Shown one piece after another: positions 19,364 to 29,902 of a stretch of DNA of 64,000 nucleotides. Both the position numbers and the translations under genes were made by a program. The notes below the pieces were generated by a model. The model was not told the DNA's origin and ran no database searches. It was given only the letters and a program-made list of their open reading frames with translations. Numbering within the stretch: the first letter of the stretch is position 1; the number at the start of each line of letters is the position of its first letter. The stretch is from Globisporangium splendens (taxonomy: Eukaryota > Oomycota > Peronosporomycetes > Pythiales > Pythiaceae): contig VFIW01000006.1 of the NCBI GenBank assembly GCA_006386115.1, positions 1,322,706-1,386,705 on the forward strand, read 5' to 3'.

Positions 19364-21313
19364 TCATGATGGCGTCGTCATGGCGGCATAGAACCGAGTC
19401 TCGAAGGCGTCAAAGAACTGCTTTGGAGGACGGCGACTGAGGATGCCGAGCGGAATGCTTCCTTTCTGCTCGTTAAAGCCATTTGCGACAAACGTGAACG
19501 GAATGCTCGTCGCCTCGCAAGCCTGCTGGATGACAAGCTCTAGTTGCGATGGCGCCTCGAAGCAGCCTTCGCGTTGCATGAACGATCCGATCCAGTGCAA
19601 AGTCTTGCCCGCTCGTGCTGCGATTTGCAGCAGCATCGTACAGATCTTCAGCGTCGTCACGCACTCTTCTCGGATTCCCAATTTGCGCATCGCGTGCGCA
19701 TCGGCGTCCGCATCGAGAGCCGCAATGTAGTCCAGCGAGTTCTTGGAAAACGCGACTTTGCATTGCGGGTACGCGAGCCAATCGAATCGAGCTTCCGACA
19801 AGTGGAACCAGCTCGGGAGAATGCAGCCATGGTCAATCGGGACCATCGTGTACGGCGCTTTCTCGCCGATCAGCAAAATGTTTCCAGGATGGCGGTCCGT
19901 GTTGAACACACGAATGTCCAGCAACCCGATGCGATGCACCTGCTCGACAAGTACAAATGCCTCGGCTTTTGCCAGATCAAACGGCATCCCAAACCCGTCC
20001 ATACTCCCGATGCTACTCTTCATGAACCGCTGCACTGCGCCTTCTTGCTTGGAGGATTTGCCGATATTCGAGAGCTGAAGCCGAGCAACAGCGGTAGGGG
20101 GTACGCCGCTGAACCCATTGCTTCGTGAGTCCAACACGTACGCGCCTTCCTCTCGAATCGCGCCTTCTCCTGGGAAAAGACCATCACGAACAAACTTTTC
20201 TTCCTCAGCAGGCTTGAACATCGCCAATTTTTGGCCATCCGATCGCGACTGAACGGCGTACACTCCACCTTCGCCTTCATGCACAGGATCAGCCAAGCAG
20301 CCATCGTCTGTCTTCGAGAGCTGCGCGACATCCCAAAGCATATTGCGTCGCAATCCCCCGCCAGAACTCAAGCGGCATAAGCGAAGTCTTGCGATAAAGC
20401 AATCTTTCCCTTGCTGCGCAAGGTCTGCGACATCAACATACACATCGTCACCACCACCACTTTCCAACGACAGAGCACTTTTCCGAGGGCGAAAAGATGA
20501 TATAGTATTCTTTTCGCAGGAGCTAGTCTTGAACACTGCGACGTTGGATTCACCGATTTGGCATCCCAACCCCGGCATCTCCTCGGCGATTTGCTTTATT
20601 AGCTTCTTCTCGTCGTCTGCCAAATAGTCTGGAAACATGAGGATTTTCGAGTCCGCATTGCCTCGAAACTCTTCAAGTTCTTGCTGAACGGACGACCATT
20701 TTGCAAAATCTCCCGGAGACAAAGGCAACGATGACTGTGAGGGAAGCGCTTGCGTCGTGGGCAACTGGAACACAGGAGCACTGTCCACTACTTCTTTCGG
20801 CTTACTCTGCACTTGAGGAGCAACAGACTGGACATGGATGTCTCCACCGTGAAGTCGGATTTTCACAAGAGGCAGCGGTTTCTCCAGCAAAGTACTCAAG
20901 TTGAGTCGACTTCTTCTTTCCTTTGCGAGCGCATCGACACTCTCTGGAACGTGAACCACGTTATCGCCGTCATCCTGAGGTTGTTCTTCGCTGTGTTGCT
21001 TGCGGAGCGTAACTGGAATCGGCGCAACGCTCACATCACCATCTAAGCCATGATTGTTGCTGATGCTGAGGAGAGTCGGGCTGCTGCTCTGATCGGCAGT
21101 CTTGACGCGATTAACTTTCTTCTGAAGCGCAGGGCTTGATGGCCACAGCGCTGAGCGCCACCCAGTGCGCGGGAGCTCTACATGCAGCCGCGGCGATTCG
21201 GACGAACTTCGACTGGGTGAGACTGTCGCTAAGTGACTCAGTTTACGCGGCGTCATTATCGTTGTCGTCGCAGGTTTCGTCATCGGCGCAACGAGCAGGA
21301 AGCACGCCAGCAC
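19364..21313 (-). CDS. PI3/4-kinase-fold protein, plant PI4K-gamma-like
   Basis: Single exon, up to 649 aa from ATG 21313; in-frame ATGs at 21283 and 21256 are equally possible. The C-terminal half carries the PI3/PI4-kinase-like domain of the plant PI4K-gamma group: EGEGGVYAVQSRSDGQKLAMFKP (nucleotide-binding Lys), GEGAIREEGAYVLD, GFSGVPPTAVARLQ, VEQVHRIGLLDIRVFNTDRH, PGNILLIGE (catalytic loop DRHPGN) and PIDHGCILPS (metal-binding DHG). The N-terminal 250 residues are Ser/Pro-rich. No ubiquitin-like domains are visible, unlike several plant members. Some plant relatives act as protein kinases rather than lipid kinases, so the substrate cannot be assigned. It is tail-to-head with STIL, 367 nt apart. 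Confidence 0.85.
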   Translation of the reverse strand: MLACFLLVAPMTKPATTTIMTPRKLSHLATVSPSRSSSESPRLHVELPRTGWRSALWPSSPALQKKVNRVKTADQSSSPTLLSISNNHGLDGDVSVAPIPVTLRKQHSEEQPQDDGDNVVHVPESVDALAKERRSRLNLSTLLEKPLPLVKIRLHGGDIHVQSVAPQVQSKPKEVVDSAPVFQLPTTQALPSQSSLPLSPGDFAKWSSVQQELEEFRGNADSKILMFPDYLADDEKKLIKQIAEEMPGLGCQIGESNVAVFKTSSCEKNTISSFRPRKSALSLESGGGDDVYVDVADLAQQGKDCFIARLRLCRLSSGGGLRRNMLWDVAQLSKTDDGCLADPVHEGEGGVYAVQSRSDGQKLAMFKPAEEEKFVRDGLFPGEGAIREEGAYVLDSRSNGFSGVPPTAVARLQLSNIGKSSKQEGAVQRFMKSSIGSMDGFGMPFDLAKAEAFVLVEQVHRIGLLDIRVFNTDRHPGNILLIGEKAPYTMVPIDHGCILPSWFHLSEARFDWLAYPQCKVAFSKNSLDYIAALDADADAHAMRKLGIREECVTTLKICTMLLQIAARAGKTLHWIGSFMQREGCFEAPSQLELVIQQACEATSIPFTFVANGFNEQKGSIPLGILSRRPPKQFFDAFETRFYAAMTTPS

Positions 21314-22871
21314 GCAGCACGCTTCGACGGAGTGGAAATGGTCACACGATTGACGTGGGAGACCGGTTCAGACGCACGTGCGCGAGCGGGTGTTCTACTC
21401 TAGATTGTTCTCCCCTCCCCCTTGTGTCCCTTCAATGCGTGAACGTAACAGATGCGCGCGGCTTTCGACTCTTCACTGAGTCTGCTAAGTAAACGCCTCC
21501 TCTCGCTTGTCGTCGCTTCTCCCTTTAGACTTGATTGCGGCTTGCTGTTTCGTCTTGCGGTGTGTTATGGCCTCCTTTTCGGATCGCAGGATTCCTTTAT
21601 TGAGTGCGTGCTCTTAACTCTTGGCAGGGCTCACACGATCTCTTGCGCGACACTCTTTTCCACGCACACGAGTGTCAGCACACTGGCCAACAACCAAACA
21701 CGAAGACGATAGTTCACTTGGGAAGTAAACTGCGCTAGTTGACTGACCCGAACGCTTGCTTCACGCGCTTTCCTCCTTCAAACTCCCGACGCACTCCAGT
21801 TCTGTATTCTCTGTCCTTACAGCCACTCTCTCTTTCTATCAAGTCTTGGCGGAAGCAGAGTTGAAGTGGGTGGGGTGGGAGGGGGAAGATGATCTTTTTC
21901 CTGTTTGTAAATTTCTATGGGGTTGGAGTCGTTCGTCCGGCTGAAAAGCGCGCGCTGGAAGGAGATGAGGCGCGCAGAGCGGCGGACGTGGCTCCTCACT
22001 TCCGCACACGATCCTCAGCAAAATACGAACAGCGGCGGGTGCGGGAAGACGGAGCCAAGGGGAAGAAGAGAACTGGATGGAGGTGGGGGCGAGCGAGCGA
22101 AAACGAGAGTGAGGACTAGGAGGGAAGAAGCGGCTTCCCGTTTGCTGCATGCTGTTTGCACAGTAAAGGCTTGTGTGGGGATGGGCTGTGCAAGCAAGCA
22201 GCCCTTGCCCCCATTCCCATGCAACCCGCTTGGGCTATTGACTCACTCCAGCCACTTCAACTTGCGAAAAGAGACAGCACAGAAATAGCCTTCTGTGGGT
22301 GGAACGGCTTCGTGCAATGATCCGCACAGTAAAACAAGCAGCGCCCGAGCCACACGATCAAAGCGTTTTGAGGCGGAGATGGAGGAATTAATGTTCCTGT
22401 ATGTTGCTGTTCTCAGAGATGGGAGGGAGCGAAAATGGCTGGCTTTTCTTCCACCTTTGTCCAGGAGTGTGTCCATTTCCAACCACTTTCTGCTCTCTGC
22501 CTTATGCGCACACGTGCGCATGCGTATCTTTCCTCGCTGCATCAAGCACCAAGCGCAACTAACAAACACGTGGGCTGCTGTGGGTGTTTTGGCTGTGGAG
22601 ACGTTGAAGTTGTCGACCAACACAGCATTGATCTGTGGCAGTAGCCAAAGCCATGTGGTTTTAAGTTTCGTGCAATCCGATTGGTTGTCTCTTTTTATTC
22701 ACAAAACCAGGTGGGTGCACAATTTCTCATGTGGTGCACTCCAAAGTACCGACCAGATACCGGTATCTCAGAATCTCCCCAACCAGTATCGTGCATTCAT
22801 TCCATCGTCGTCGGTTTGCGGGCTTTTTTTTCACTGCTGCGGTCTGAATTCCTATTATTGTTGTGTGGGTG
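21314..22871. other. Divergent intergenic, PI-kinase-like / UVRAG
   Basis: About 1.6 kb. Several overlapping frames exist on both strands but all are low in complexity or interrupted, and none shows a family. An ATTGG (inverted CCAAT) lies at 22680-22684, about 290 nt before the likely UVRAG ATG. Confidence 0.45.
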
Positions 22872-22971
22872 AATGCGCCACGACGAGCGAGCGACTGTAA
22901 AGAGCCGCACCACCTCCCGCCCGCAAGCGAAGCAACAACCGCCGAAGCGAAAGAAACAGGACCCTCCTCCG

Positions 22972-24899
22972 ATGGCGACGCCCCTGTCCACGCCGTCATC
23001 CGCCATGAGCAGCGCGCGCAGCGTCACGCAGTTCGGCTGGCAGACACCCAGTTCGGCGCCACTTGCGTCGTTCGCACCGCCGTCTTCTGCGCCGTCGCCC
23101 GCCGTCGGGTCCTCGTCGTCGTCCGGATGGAAGAACACCGCGACGCTCCAGCATCTCACGGGCTTCGGTATGCGGAACCTGTCTGTCTACGGTGCTACCA
23201 CAGGCACACTCATGGACGTATACTTCAAACTGGGTACGCGTTCAGGCATATTGATATCGGCGTATAGCGAGCGATTGCTTTCTGGGTGGAAAATGACCGC
23301 GCATGCTTTTCTTTCTATATTTATGTGTGTTCAATATTGAAACAGTTGTGGATCGGCAGGTCGTGTATGTGAGTGAGGTGGCGTGCGATACGCTCAACCC
23401 CGTGTGGGTGCCGTTCCAGTCGGGTGACAACCCGTTGGGCGATGGCAGCATGCGGCATTTGCTCACGGGCACGTACTTTGATATCATCGTCGTGCGCGTG
23501 AAGGACCGGAAGCGATTGCGGCGCAAGTCGCGCGCGTTGAGTGGCCGGATCATCATGGACGATGACGCGTGGGAGCCCAACACGCGGTCGTTCGCGGAAG
23601 ATTCAGGGGACGAAGACGACGAGATCTGCGTGGAAACCAATGGCGGCGTTCTGGAAGAAGAGATTTTAGGGATGAGCTTCAGTGTGCGCGAATTGGAACC
23701 GCTGCCGGTCCCAGTGTCGGATATCACCAACCTGCCGCTGAACACGTGCCTGTTTGAGATCAATGGCCGGACGTACGTGAAGCGCGAAGTGACCGAATTG
23801 CTGCTGGACTCGGGCGTGATCTCGATGAAGCATTCGCGAAGGAAAGGCTCGGCGATCCAGCTCAAGGAGTACAGTCTGCATCACGGCGTCGATAATCTGG
23901 AGGCTGTGTTGCTGACAAAGCAGAAGATCGAGAACATGACTGTGCACAATGAGAACCTGAAGAAGCAGATCGAGCATAAGCTCGTGGTTGCGAAGCCCCA
24001 AGTCTCGAAGGAGCAGAAGCGCACGATCATGGAGGAGCGCGTGCGCGCATTACGGCAGCAGGTCGCAGAGAAGAAGCAGAACCTCGAGCGGTTGAAGACG
24101 CTGATGCATGACGAGCGCAAGATCTTTGAGACGGACATCCACATCCCCAAGGCGCTGCTGAGTACGATGCAGATGAGCATGAAGTACAAGGACGAGAAGC
24201 AGAGCATACTGGAGCGCCGATGTGAAGTGTTGCGTGCGGCCCACAAGATTCGATCGCGGCAGGCGATGCTCGTGAAGCAGTTGGGGGCCGTGTACCCGAT
24301 CGAGTACGAGGGTGTGGGGGAGTACAAAATTCGTGGGATCAAGATCCTCAATTCCGATCTCACGGCCGCGGGCCGCGCCGAGGAAGACACGATTTCCACG
24401 GCGCTCGGGTACATCGCGCATCTGGTGTTCATGCTCAGCAAGTACCTGCAGGTGAACCTCCGGTACCGCGTCATGCCGTACTCGTCGCGGTCGTACTTGA
24501 AGGACGAGATCAACGATCCGCATGGCGAGTACCCGTTGTACAAGAAAGGATCGGACCGCGAACGCTATGAGAAAGCCATCTACTTTCTGCGAAAGAATGT
24601 CGAGCAGGTACGTTGTGTGTGGATTTTTTGTTTTTTTTTGAGTGCGTGGGGTATACTCACTTTGTGTTGCTGGATTTACGTGAGTGTAGCTGCTCTTTTC
24701 GCGTGGACTGGATCCGACGGTGGGATCGCCCATTCTGGCGCGCTTGAAGGCGCTCACGGACTCGGAAGCCGCGTGGCTGCTGAGCAATCGGGACTTCCAC
24801 GCCAGCATGTCCCACGACAGCAACCACTCGCCGTCCGATGCGACGGCGGCAGCGAATGGCACGATTGTGCCGCAGCAACGTGGAGCACCACGGTATTAG
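22972..24899 (+). CDS. UVRAG: UVRAG / Vps38-type subunit of the class III PI3-kinase complex
   Basis: Directs Vps34-Beclin1 complex II in endosomal sorting and autophagosome maturation. Exons: 22972-23233, 23346-24607 and 24690-24899, giving 577 aa. An in-frame ATG at 22873 would give 610 aa with a basic Pro/Gln-rich extension. An N-terminal C2-like domain (HLTGFGMRNLSVYG, CDTLNPVWVPFQSG, GTYFDIIVVRVKD) is followed by a long coiled coil (LTKQKIENMTVHNENLKKQI, LRQQVAEKKQNLERLKTL). The C-terminal domain has the UVRAG/ATG14 signatures QLGAVYPIEYEG, ALGYIAHLVFMLSKYLQVNL, RYRVMPYSSRS, YPLYKKGSDRERYEKAIYFL and NVEQLLFSRGLDP. Rab5 and FYVE genes in this window belong to the same pathway. Confidence 0.93.
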
Positions 24900-25098
24900 T
24901 AGGAAGCGAGTGAGAGAGAGACGAGCAAAGCAAAAGCAAACGCGTGCTCTCCGATAGACTGACTTTTCTTCTTTGTTGTGTAAGTAGACTGCTCTGTGCG
25001 TCCGTATAAACAACGAAAAAGAAAATAAAAACAACGTCGTTGTGCCGTGTTTATATGTCGCCATGAGCAACGGAATGCATTTTGTCTTCTGTGTGTTG

Positions 25099-26239
25099 TT
25101 ACAATTTCGCCTGTTGCGGACCAAGTTGCGGGTAGTGGCTCTTGTACCAGTGGCGCGCAATATCCTCGCGCTTGCAGATCCAGATCTCCTCCTGGAAGCT
25201 CTGGACGTAGTCCAAGAAGCGCAGCAACGCCGCCATGCGACCTGGATGCGCCACGACGCGGCAGTGCAGGCCGATCGACATCATCTTGGGCTGGCCGCCA
25301 CGTCCTTCCGCGAGCAGCACGTCGAACGCGTCCTTGAGGTACGTGAAGAACTGGTCACCCGAGTTGAAGCCCTGGAACGAGACAAACTTCATGTCGTTGT
25401 TGTTCAGCGTGTACGGGATCACCAGGTGCGGGCGACCAAAGCTGAAGTTCCAGAACGGGAGGTCGTCGTTGTACGCGTCCGAGTCGTAGAGGAACCCGCC
25501 TTCTTCGACCACGAGGCGGCGCGTGTTCACGTTTGGTTTGCCCTGGTAGATGCCCACGGGACGCTTCCCGATCACCTTCTCATGAATCTCGATCGTCTTG
25601 CGAATGTGCTCGCGCTCCGTGGCTTCGTCCACGTTCTGGTAGTCGATCCAGCGGTACCCGTGGCTCGCGACTTCCCAGCCCGCTTCCACCATCGCTTTGC
25701 CCGCATCTGGGTTCTTCTCCAGCGCCAGCCCAACGGCATAAACTAAACACAATAGCATACAAAGCGCCACGCTACTATCACACAGACATACTTGACAGAA
25801 GAGCGAGATGTGCTAAACGCATCGTACCTGTGACCGGCATCTTGCGCGCCGTGAAGGCGCGGTGCAAGCGCCAGAACCCAGCGCGGCTGCCGTACTCGTA
25901 CAGCGACTCCATGTTCATGTTGCGTTCGCCAACATAGGGCGTGGCGCCGACGATGTCGGAGAGCAGGTGCTCGGACGCCTTGTCGCCGTTCAGGATGCAG
26001 TTCTCGCCGCCTTCCTCGTAGTTGATCACGAACTGCACCGCGAGTTTCTTGCCGCCGGGCCACTTGGGGTCGAACCCCGCGCGTCCGTATCCGATCAAAT
26101 CGCGGGCCACCATATCGAGCACTTGCTTGGCTCCTTCTTCCTCTCGCGGGTGAATAGCAGAATGAGGATGGACGAAGGGAGGGTGACGCAAGCGCTTCCA
26201 AGCTGCTTCCTGCTCTGTGAATGCGAATTTTGGCTCCAT
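25099..26239 (-). CDS. PuuE-type allantoinase, polysaccharide-deacetylase fold
   Basis: Likely hydrolyses allantoin in purine breakdown. Exons on the minus strand: 25828-26239 and 25099-25742, giving 351 aa. Landmarks of the PuuE clan: [79 protein letters not shown], and [20 protein letters not shown]. The fold is that of NodB deacetylases, but the NYEEGGEN and SHGYRW motifs place it with the metal-independent allantoinases rather than chitin deacetylases. The substrate is inferred from family. It shares a 242-nt divergent promoter with proteasome alpha1, where a short motif recurs three times. Confidence 0.88.
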
Positions 26240-26274
26240 TCACACAACAACAAGCGCATCACCATTTTAGGGAT

Positions 26275-26341
26275 CTCGTACTTGTACGAGTCGATACAGT
26301 GTACCTCAATCGATATCCGTACTTAATGCGATATCGTACTT
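26275..26341. promoter_or_regulatory. Three CGTACTT repeats in a divergent promoter
   Basis: CGTACTT occurs at 26277-26283, 26318-26324 and 26335-26341. The first sits in a perfect inverted repeat CTCGTAC-TT-GTACGAG (26275-26290). The second and third are each preceded by CGATATC or GATATC. The array lies between the divergent PuuE and proteasome alpha1 starts. A binding site is inferred, and no factor can be named. Confidence 0.4.
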
Positions 26342-26481
26342 TGACGAGCGGTTGCCGTACGCCTCGAGGATCGCAGATCTCGAGGGGGGGAAGCAAAGCG
26401 AAAGTAAGCAGGAAGAAGCGAGAAGCAGGAGGAAGCCCACGCACGCGCTCTCAACCCCCACGACCCCATATAAAAGCGACC

Positions 26482-27657
26482 ATGGCCGGATACGATCGCC
26501 ACATCACCATCTTCTCCCCGGAAGGACGCCTCTACCAGATCGGTACGTGCTTTGGCGTAGGGTAGAAGGAGAGAGAGAGCCGTCGAAAGCAGATGGAGAA
26601 CGCGATCTTTTTCTCGTTCTTTGATGGTGGACACGTAAATGCGGAGTTTGGCTATATGGAGTGTCTTGGTCTTGCGCCTGACAGTGTTGGGATGTGCTTT
26701 GCTTGTGTGTGTGTGCGTGTAGAGTATGCGTTCCAGGCTGCGAAGGAAAGCAACTTGACGTCGGTCGCTGTGCGTGGCAGCAACAGCGCTGTGTTTGTGA
26801 CCCAAAAGAAAGTCCAGGTAAGGCTTCAGAATTGCGATACCGTATTGGAGTGGACGAAGACTTGGAGACCAACGCGTGCTGCATGGCTGTTTCTTTTTAT
26901 ATTGTTTATTTCCAGGACAAATTGATCGAACCGGACTCGGTCACCAACGTTTTCCAGATCACCCCGGAAATTGGCGCGCTCATGACGGGTCTCTACGGTA
27001 AGCAGCTCATCGCCAGCACGCATATCTAACGCGAATCCTCGTCTATTGGCTTCGAGATCTAATGTTGAGACTATTTTTGATGTCGTTTAGCTGATGCCAA
27101 GGCGCAAGTGCAACGCCTTCGCTACGAAGCCCACGAATTCGAAAACAAGTACGGCTACAAGGTGCCGTGCCACGTGCTGGCGAAGCGTATCGCGGATGTC
27201 GCGCAAGTGTACACGCAGCATGCGTCGATGCGTGCGTTTGGTGTCATCACGATGCTGATCAGCGTCGACGAAGAAAAGGGTCCACAGCTCTTCAAGATCG
27301 ACCCTGCGGGCCACTTTTGGGGGTACAAGGCCACGTCGGCCGGTTCCAAGGAGCAGGAAGCGCAGAACTACCTGGAAAAGAAGGTGAAGGCGAACCCGAG
27401 CATGGACTTTGAGACCACGCTGCACACGGCGATCACATGCCTGCAGTCAGTGCTCTCGGCGGATTTCCGTCCCAGCGAAATCGAAGTCGGCGTCGTCGTT
27501 GAAGGCCAGCGGTACGAATTGATGTCTTTGAGTGCTTTGTGTGGATGCATCTGATTTATCGCTCAACTCTATTGTGCTTGTGGTTGTTGCTAGATTCCGC
27601 AAGTTGACGGAGGACGAGATCGAGACCCACTTGACTGCTATCAGTGAAAGAGATTAA
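26482..27657 (+). CDS. PSMA6: 20S proteasome subunit alpha1 (PSMA6 type)
   Basis: Structural subunit of the outer ring of the 20S proteasome. Exons: 26482-26542, 26723-26817, 26916-26997, 27091-27511 and 27594-27657, giving 240 aa (family about 246). The alpha-subunit signature spans the first junction ([20 protein letters not shown]), followed by [60 protein letters not shown] and [20 protein letters not shown]. The end is [22 protein letters not shown] lies only 8 nt before the ATG, too close to act as a TATA box for a leader. It is divergent from PuuE. Confidence 0.96.
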
Positions 27658-27883
27658 ATGGGATAATGGGACCGCGTGACGTTGGTAGCTGTTCGCAGAG
27701 ACGTGTGTGATACCCATTCGGAAAACGATGAAAAGCAAGAGGAAAAGAAGCAAATAACCTGACAAACGAAGGATTGCAGCAGTTTCTGCTCTCTTCCATT
27801 GTACCCACTAGATGCTCTAACGTTGATATTGTATTTGTCGCTATCTTGATAGTGCTGAAAGATCAGGAAGAGCCATGAAAGAA

Positions 27884-28130
27884 TCAGTTTTGCCGCCTCT
27901 CATCAACATTGTCAGTCCATTCCAAGCTGGAATAGTCCATTCTTGTCACTGAAGGCGATGACAACATTCGGGGTCCACTTCCAGCACATTCTGCTCGATC
28001 GTGCATTTTCTCGTCCCAATGGACTGTTGAGTGAGCAATTGAGGTCTCAACGTGTCGAATAAGCACACGCACACCCGAGAATGTGAACCAAACTGTCGGA
28101 TCACGATGCATCAAGAAGTCGTCTTTGCGA
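27884..28130 (-). pseudogene. Relic A of a dispersed gene family
   Basis: Minus-strand sequence at about 28070-28125 reads DDFLMHRDPTVWFTFS and matches the relic at the right edge (DGILLFRDPTVWFTFS); the DNA is about 80% identical over some 49 nt by eye. A weaker match near 27900-27925 (DYSSLEW against SYSDLEW of the edge copy) suggests the downstream end. The conserved middle block of the family is not recognisable between them, so this copy is degenerate or internally deleted. It is head to head with relic B. Confidence 0.45.
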
Positions 28131-28159
28131 CGACCGTGATAGTTTCAGATCCAGCTGAG

Positions 28160-28688
28160 GATGTCTAAAGCTCAGCCGCTTTGTCGTGGACTTGGTCCAT
28201 TCGGAAACTTTCTGCTTGCCACGAAGAAGGACCAAAGTGTGTTCTCTGCGGCAACCAGGTATGTTTGGCGTGTATGATCCCATCATTTTGTACGGCGTCG
28301 TGGAAGACTCGGACCGCATGATCTCTGAAAACTTTCTGGGAAACTTTGGACTCGAGCGACAGCCAACAAACCTCGTGCGTCTGCATGCGTGTGAGTTTGT
28401 GTATGGGTACCCAATCACATTGGACGACGTTCGCCGCGACAAGGTCAGCGACGCTACCGATGAGCTGCTCAGCAAATTGGTCGCGGCGCTCAAATAGCGC
28501 ACACTAGCCTCGGTGAACCTGATTGCCACTTGGTGATTCGTGATGACGACTGCGGCGTGGAGCACCTGGAAGATGAAAACGAAGACGAAGAAGAGCGCAT
28601 TGACTTGGAAAGTGGATCTTCGGTGGAACAAATTGAGTGCGAAGCAACGTGTCCAAGGAGCGGTCTGTTTTTTGGGTCGTGGACTTGA
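28160..28688 (+). pseudogene. Relic B of the dispersed family, frameshift and stop
   Basis: From ATG 28261 the frame reads GVYDPIILYGVVEDSDRMIS, LVRLHACEFVYGYPITLDDV and ELLSKLVAALK, then stops at TAG 28495-28497. The intact copy at 58 kb reads GAYAPEILFGV, HGYSFVYGVPVTLDEALRGK and TIAKFLAALKTKGVDLGAP. Here the homologous continuation LGEPDCHLVIRDDDCGVE resumes in another frame from 28509 to 28688, with the same acidic run (DENEDEEE). So it has one in-frame stop plus a 1-nt loss just before LGEP. An upstream frame from ATG 28160 (GNFLLATKKDQSVFSAATR) probably corresponds to the family's first exon and is out of phase with the rest. It could still be transcribed. Confidence 0.65.
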
Positions 28689-29091
28689 AACGAAATCGGG
28701 AAACTTGCTCAGGTCAAGTTTAGGTCAGCTTCTGATTGCTGTCCTCTAAAACTCGATGTTGACCTCGACACATGCGGTTAAGCCTCAATATTTGTATACA
28801 CTATCCGGACACACTTGATTCTTCTTGACAGCCTCTCCATCCTCAATAGATTACCTCCCAAATGACAAAAATGAAGCCGAAATATTTCCAGGTGGCATCC
28901 CGAACGTCCCGAATGCATCCACAACCTGCACGATGATTCGTCGAAACTGGGTGGGTGGGCTGACGAAACTGCTCTCTTTTTTATTCTGTGCCTCCTCGTC
29001 ACAGCAGAGGAAAAAGCGCCATTTCCGCACAAGCCAAGCGCAAGAGCAACCACCGCCAGCAACTCCCTCTATATACACTCCAGCCAAGACC
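28689..29091. other. Intergenic and promoter of small membrane protein
   Basis: Nothing clear in this stretch. It ends in CTCTATATACACTCC about 20 nt before the ATG at 29092. Confidence 0.5.
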
Positions 29092-29397
29092 ATGAGCGCC
29101 GCCGCTGAGAACGCCATCGTCGCCAAGAAGCCCACGGTCCTTGGCTTCGTCTCCAACAACTACGGCTGGACGTTCAACCTGCTCACGACGCACGCCATGT
29201 TCTGGGCTGTCGGTCTCCCGATCGCGCTCGACTACGGCTACTCGAGCAAGAACTTCAACGCCAAGGGCGGCATCCCGTCGGGCTCGGAAGGTTCGGGCGC
29301 GTTCCCCGTCACGCTCTTCATCTGCTCGCTCTGCACGCTCGTGTACGTGCTGCGCTTCATCTCGTACATGAAGGGCGGCCACATGCACGTGGAGTAA
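29092..29397 (+). CDS. Small two-span membrane protein, unknown
   Basis: Single-exon 101-aa frame with strong codon bias and a clean ATG context (AAGACCATGAGC). Two hydrophobic segments are visible: about residues 27-47 ([20 protein letters not shown]) and 73-92 ([20 protein letters not shown]). Between them is a Gly/Ser-rich loop ([16 protein letters not shown]). The tail is MKGGHMHVE. There is no cleavable signal peptide. I do not recognise the family; the composition suggests an organelle or endomembrane accessory subunit, but nothing in the sequence proves it. Confidence 0.8.
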   Translation: MSAAAENAIVAKKPTVLGFVSNNYGWTFNLLTTHAMFWAVGLPIALDYGYSSKNFNAKGGIPSGSEGSGAFPVTLFICSLCTLVYVLRFISYMKGGHMHVE

Positions 29398-29902
29398 ACT
29401 AGACGCCAGACGGTTGGACCAAGCAGTCAATGCGAAGAAAGAAGGTGTCGTATTGGTTCTACAGTATGTGCGGATGCTGTGCGCGTTGATCCTCGATTTT
29501 GGTCCAAAGGATAACTAATATATGCTGCACGTTTGTACACGAAGCCATTGCTATTCCCCCACTCTCGTCATATGAAAAAAGACTTGGCGTTTGCCACACG
29601 TTCGCGTTCATTGTTTTCTAAATACTATTTTGGTGACTTGGCTGATGACGCGATTGGTTTTTGTTTGTTTGTTTTTCTGTGCTTTCGTCCAGCAAAAACG
29701 AAGAAAAAGGATGATATAAAAGCAAAAAACACGCGGGCGAAAGATGGTTTTGTACACACGGCGCAGCGGCGAACCCAGATCAAGAAGAATCAAAAAGCAC
29801 ACGAGACCACGCAGACGGCGATCCACAAGAAGCAATTACAACAGCAGCGGCTTCCCTCTACACGCGCGCAAAAAAAAAGCAAACAGCACCCTCATGAGCT
29901 AC
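29398..29902. other. Convergent intergenic
   Basis: This is the 3' flank of the small membrane protein and of kinesin-14. It is A-rich and contains no gene that I can support. Confidence 0.5.

Noticed and set aside
26469..26475. TATAAAA just before the proteasome alpha1 ATG as a TATA box
   Set aside because: Only 8 nt separate it from the start codon (a similar case is at 49418), so transcription could not start between them with a usable leader.
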